In this document: in pieces, positions 61,136 through 64,000 of the stretch
How positions within the stretch are numbered: position 1 is the first letter of the stretch
Layout: each line of letters starts with the position of its first letter
NCBI RefSeq assembly: GCF_000802425.1
Contig: NZ_JRUD01000002.1
Coordinates: 362,889-426,888 of the forward strand
Length of the DNA: 64,000 nt
DNA from: Pseudomonas flexibilis
Lineage (GTDB): Bacteria > Pseudomonadota > Gammaproteobacteria > Pseudomonadales > Pseudomonadaceae
Direction of reading: 5' to 3'
The notes under the pieces: generated by a model
Seen by the model: the letters and a program-made list of their open reading frames with translations, nothing else
What the model was told of the DNA's origin: nothing
The model's database searches: none
Program-made: the position numbers and the translations under genes

Positions 61136-62107
61136 ATGCAAATCGCCCTGGCCCCCATGGAAGGGTTGGTCGACGAACTGATGCGTGACCTGCTCACCCG
61201 GGTGGGCGGCGTCGACTGGTGCGTCACCGAATTCATCCGCGTCTGCGACCGGCTGCTGCCGGAGAGTCAGTTCCTCAAGCTGGCGCCGGAGCTGGCGCGT
61301 GGTTCGTGCACCGCGGCCGGCACGCCCATGCGTGTGCAGCTGTTGGGTTCCGATCCCGCCTGTCTCGCCGACAACGCCGCCCTCGCCTGTGAAATGGGCG
61401 CGCCGGTCATCGACCTGAACTTCGGCTGTCCGGCCAGGACGGTCAACAAGTCACGCGGGGGGGCGGTACTGCTCAAGGAGCCGGAGCTGCTCTATCGCAT
61501 CCTCGAGGAGGTGCGGCGTGCGGTGCCGGCGTCGATTCCAGTGACGGCCAAGATGCGCCTGGGCTTCGATAGTCCCGACGGCGCGCTGGATTGCGCGCGT
61601 GCGCTGGTGGACGGTGGGGCCGGGCAACTGGTGGTGCATGCCCGCACCAAGGTGCAGGGCTACCGTCCGCCCGCCCACTGGGAGTGGGTGGCTCGCGTCC
61701 AGGAGGCGGTGCGCGTGCCCGTATACGCCAACGGCGAAGTCTGGACATTGGAAGACTGGCAGCGCTGCCGGGCCGTCAGCGGCGTTGAGGATGTGATGCT
61801 CGGTCGGGGCCTGGTGGCGCGGCCCGATCTGGCGCGGCAAATTGCTGCTGCCCGCGTCGGCCGTGTCGTCGAGCCCATGGGGTGGGGCGAGCTGCTGCCG
61901 CTGCTGCACGAGTTCTGGCAGCGCTCGCGCAACCGGCTCGCGCCGCGCTACGCGCCGGGGCGGCTCAAGCAGTGGCTGGGTATGCTGACGCGCGGTTACC
62001 CGGAGGCCGTGGGTCTGTTCGAGCGGATTCGCCGCGAGGAGGACTGTGACCGTATCGAGGACCTGTTGCGTGCCGAAGAGAAAGACGTCCTCCTTCGGGC
62101 GGGCTGA
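61136..62107 (+). CDS. dusC: tRNA-dihydrouridine(16) synthase DusC
   Basis: 323 residues. FMN-dependent TIM barrel with [20 protein letters not shown] at the start, the active-site cysteine in [20 protein letters not shown] and the FMN-binding LVVHARTK and ANGEV motifs. The C-terminal helical domain and overall pattern fit DusC rather than DusA or DusB. A single gene. Confidence 0.92.
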   Translation: MQIALAPMEGLVDELMRDLLTRVGGVDWCVTEFIRVCDRLLPESQFLKLAPELARGSCTAAGTPMRVQLLGSDPACLADNAALACEMGAPVIDLNFGCPARTVNKSRGGAVLLKEPELLYRILEEVRRAVPASIPVTAKMRLGFDSPDGALDCARALVDGGAGQLVVHARTKVQGYRPPAHWEWVARVQEAVRVPVYANGEVWTLEDWQRCRAVSGVEDVMLGRGLVARPDLARQIAAARVGRVVEPMGWGELLPLLHEFWQRSRNRLAPRYAPGRLKQWLGMLTRGYPEAVGLFERIRREEDCDRIEDLLRAEEKDVLLRAG

Positions 62108-62286
62108 CTTGCCGCTGCGCTATACACGACTATCGTGACAAAACGGTTACGACGCAGGTTCGCTGGTCGCATGGATGCACTCGGGTAGTACGCTGCGGGA
62201 GGGGAGGTCGTGCCGGCAAGCCGGAAGCGTGGGTGCCGCACCGGGATTCGTTGCCTGCGGATTGCCCGCGTCGCCTGGAAGCCCCC

Positions 62287-63951
62287 ATGTCATTCCTGAA
62301 GCCTCTGCTGCTGCTCGCCTATCTTCTTTCCGGCCATGACTATTACCGGGGGCGCCTGGCCGAGCTCGAGGGGGTGGGCGCCACCGTCCTGTTTCTGGGA
62401 ATGTTCGGCTTCCTGGTCGCTTGCCTGTTCCTGGCTGCCTACTGCCGGCAGGCGGTGCTGCGCTGGGGATACGCGCTGGCGCTGTTCGGCGCCGCGGTGT
62501 TCTTCGACGCCTACCACCGCGTGACCGTCGATTACCTGACCTACCCGCAGTTCGTTTCACTGCTGCATTCACATGCCTTCATCGACGAGGCGTACCACCA
62601 GTTTCGCGACAGCATCCTGCATGCCGGAGCCACCGGTGTGCTGCTGCTGCTCGGCATCGGTCTGAGGCCGGCTTCCGCGCCGGTACCTGGGTGGGTGGCG
62701 GGTGTCGCGCCCTGGGTGGGTCTACTGCTGCTGGCCAGTGTGCTGTTCGTGCGTGCCGGTGCAGGCGCCCGTGGCCTGCCGATGATGTATACGCCGCTGG
62801 CCTATCTGGGGCTGTACAGCTATGAGGCGCTGGGCGACACCGTGGGCGAGCGTCAGCCGGTCTCGCTGCCGCGCAGCGGCCGGGTCGTCGATCACGACAT
62901 CGTGCTGATCATCGACGAGAGCGTGTCCGGCCATTACCTGGATATCAACCACCCGCAGGGAGTGACCAGCGGTCTGAAATCGCTGCCGCCCGGGGTGAGT
63001 CTGTTCAACTACGGTTATGCCGCCTCGATTGCCAACTGCAGTGCCGACACCAATGTCACCCTGCGCTACGGTGGCACCCGTGACGACTACCTGCGCATCA
63101 ATTCCACCATGCCGTCCATCTGGCAGTACGCCCGACAGGCGGGGCTGCGCACGGTCTACATCGACGCCCAGCATACCCACGGCGCCCTGCAGAACCTGAT
63201 GACGAAGGACGAAGTGCTGGAGCTGGACGCCTTCATCCAGTACGACGACGTGCGGGTGCGCGATCGCGACATGGCGGTGGCCGACAGCCTGGTCGAGCTG
63301 CTCGGCAACGACCGGCCCGAGCTGATCCTGGTCAACAAGATGGGCGCGCATTTCCCGGTGCACGACAAGTTCCCTGACGAATTCCTGCGCTACCAGCCGG
63401 CGTTGCCGCGCGGCCGCTACCTGGACATCGGCGATACCGGCGAGCGGGACGGTTTCGATGGCCGGGCCGAGGACTGGCTGCGCTACCGCAACTCCTACCG
63501 CAACACCTTGCTGTGGAATGTCGGGGAGTTCTTCTCGCGGCTGCTGGCACGGGCCGACCTGAGTCGCGCCGTGGTGTTGTATACCTCGGACCATGGCCAG
63601 GACCTGCACGAGCGCGGTAACCCGGGCCTGAATACCCATTGTGGTGGCGACCCGGTGGTGGAGGAGGGGCTGGTGCCGCTGGTTGTCCTGCAGGGCAGCA
63701 ATCTGCAGACCCTGGACTGGGCGGCGGCGCTGGAAGCCAATCGCAACAATTCCAGCCACTACAACCTGTTCCCGACGCTGTTGCAGCTACTCGGCTACGA
63801 GCTGGAGGCGATACGGGTCACCTACGGCACCCCGCTGAGTCTGCACAGCGACGACGAGTTCACCTTCAATACCCGCTTCAATGCGCGCCTGGGTGCGGAG
63901 CCCGCCTGGAAGCGCATCGAGCTCGACGAGGTGGTGTCCCCGGACCTGTGA
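62287..63951 (+). CDS. Phosphoethanolamine transferase-like sulfatase-fold membrane protein
   Basis: 554 residues. The N-terminal part has about five membrane helices (residues roughly 5-20, 33-52, 58-76, 112-127, 143-157). The C-terminal alkaline-phosphatase-superfamily domain starts near residue 200 (DIVLIIDESVSG, with metal ligand E211), has a likely nucleophile T255 in CSADTNVTLR, and metal ligands in LYTSDHGQDL and NTHCGGDP. This layout matches EptA/CptA-type lipid A or LPS-core transferases. The exact acceptor is unknown. The 179 nt upstream show no clear promoter. ATG 62287 is chosen at the first membrane helix. Confidence 0.85.
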   Translation: MSFLKPLLLLAYLLSGHDYYRGRLAELEGVGATVLFLGMFGFLVACLFLAAYCRQAVLRWGYALALFGAAVFFDAYHRVTVDYLTYPQFVSLLHSHAFIDEAYHQFRDSILHAGATGVLLLLGIGLRPASAPVPGWVAGVAPWVGLLLLASVLFVRAGAGARGLPMMYTPLAYLGLYSYEALGDTVGERQPVSLPRSGRVVDHDIVLIIDESVSGHYLDINHPQGVTSGLKSLPPGVSLFNYGYAASIANCSADTNVTLRYGGTRDDYLRINSTMPSIWQYARQAGLRTVYIDAQHTHGALQNLMTKDEVLELDAFIQYDDVRVRDRDMAVADSLVELLGNDRPELILVNKMGAHFPVHDKFPDEFLRYQPALPRGRYLDIGDTGERDGFDGRAEDWLRYRNSYRNTLLWNVGEFFSRLLARADLSRAVVLYTSDHGQDLHERGNPGLNTHCGGDPVVEEGLVPLVVLQGSNLQTLDWAAALEANRNNSSHYNLFPTLLQLLGYELEAIRVTYGTPLSLHSDDEFTFNTRFNARLGAEPAWKRIELDEVVSPDL

Positions 63952-63988
63952 CCTGACCCCGCTTTTGGCTTTTTTTGTAGGAGATTCT

Positions 63989-64000
63989 ATGTTGCCCTGC
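63989..64000 (+). CDS. Start of a truncated gene at the right edge
   Basis: Only four codons (ATG TTG CCC TGC) are inside the window. TAGGAGATTCT gives a good ribosome-binding site 5-6 nt upstream. It lies 38 nt after the transferase gene, so it is probably co-transcribed with it. The product cannot be identified. Confidence 0.5.

Overview
The window is chromosomal DNA from a GC-rich gammaproteobacterium, almost certainly a Pseudomonas. The evidence is the gene order queA-tgt-yajC-secD-secF-(glycine-zipper protein)-suhB-trmJ-cysE-iscR-iscS-iscU-iscA-hscB-hscA-fdx-iscX-ndk-rlmN-pilF-rodZ-ispG-hisS-yfgM-bamB-der, which matches the P. aeruginosa backbone, together with roxS/roxR and REP-type palindromes of the GGGAGCGGACTTGTCCGCGAGC kind. 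A second dispersed repeat (GTAGGGTGG ... CCACCCTAC) recalls the P. resinovorans/P. otitidis side of the genus, but species cannot be fixed from this window. No prophage, transposase, integrase or CRISPR array is visible.

Layout. 1-6.3 kb: a truncated PAS sensor, ettA, gdhA, and a zinc-ribbon/rhomboid membrane protease overlapping a single-pass membrane protein. 6.5-13.4 kb: a six-gene minus-strand accessory operon with a TRAP transporter (dctQ-dctM-dctP), a glutamine-synthetase-like ligase, an aldehyde dehydrogenase and an iron-type alcohol dehydrogenase, probably uptake and gamma-glutamylated catabolism of an amine or amino alcohol. 13.6-17.2 kb: a DksA-like zinc protein, prfC and speC. 17.3-23.5 kb: an iron/metal cluster with a flavodoxin-type reductase, a DUF4198 protein, a DUF2271 protein and a PepSY membrane protein, then a Fur-boxed TonB-dependent receptor. 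23.7-26.0 kb: the 5-oxoprolinase genes pxpABC. 26.0-30.7 kb: a SIMPL protein, the RoxSR redox two-component system, an AEC transporter, an RDD protein and a cold-shock protein.

31.0-54.9 kb is conserved housekeeping: tRNA-Leu, queuosine synthesis, Sec accessory proteins, SuhB, TrmJ, cysteine synthesis, the complete Isc iron-sulfur operon with an IscR site at its head, then nucleotide, rRNA, pilus, isoprenoid, histidyl-tRNA and outer-membrane assembly genes. 55-64 kb holds a glutamine/methionine transaminase with an omega-amidase, an EamA transporter, endonuclease I, a duplicated tRNA-Ala/tRNA-Glu array with a strong promoter, eda with a thioesterase, dusC, a phosphoethanolamine-transferase-like sulfatase-fold protein and the first codons of one more gene. 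The two regions most likely to hold undescribed biology are the TRAP/gamma-glutamyl operon and the TonB/PepSY/flavoreductase cluster.
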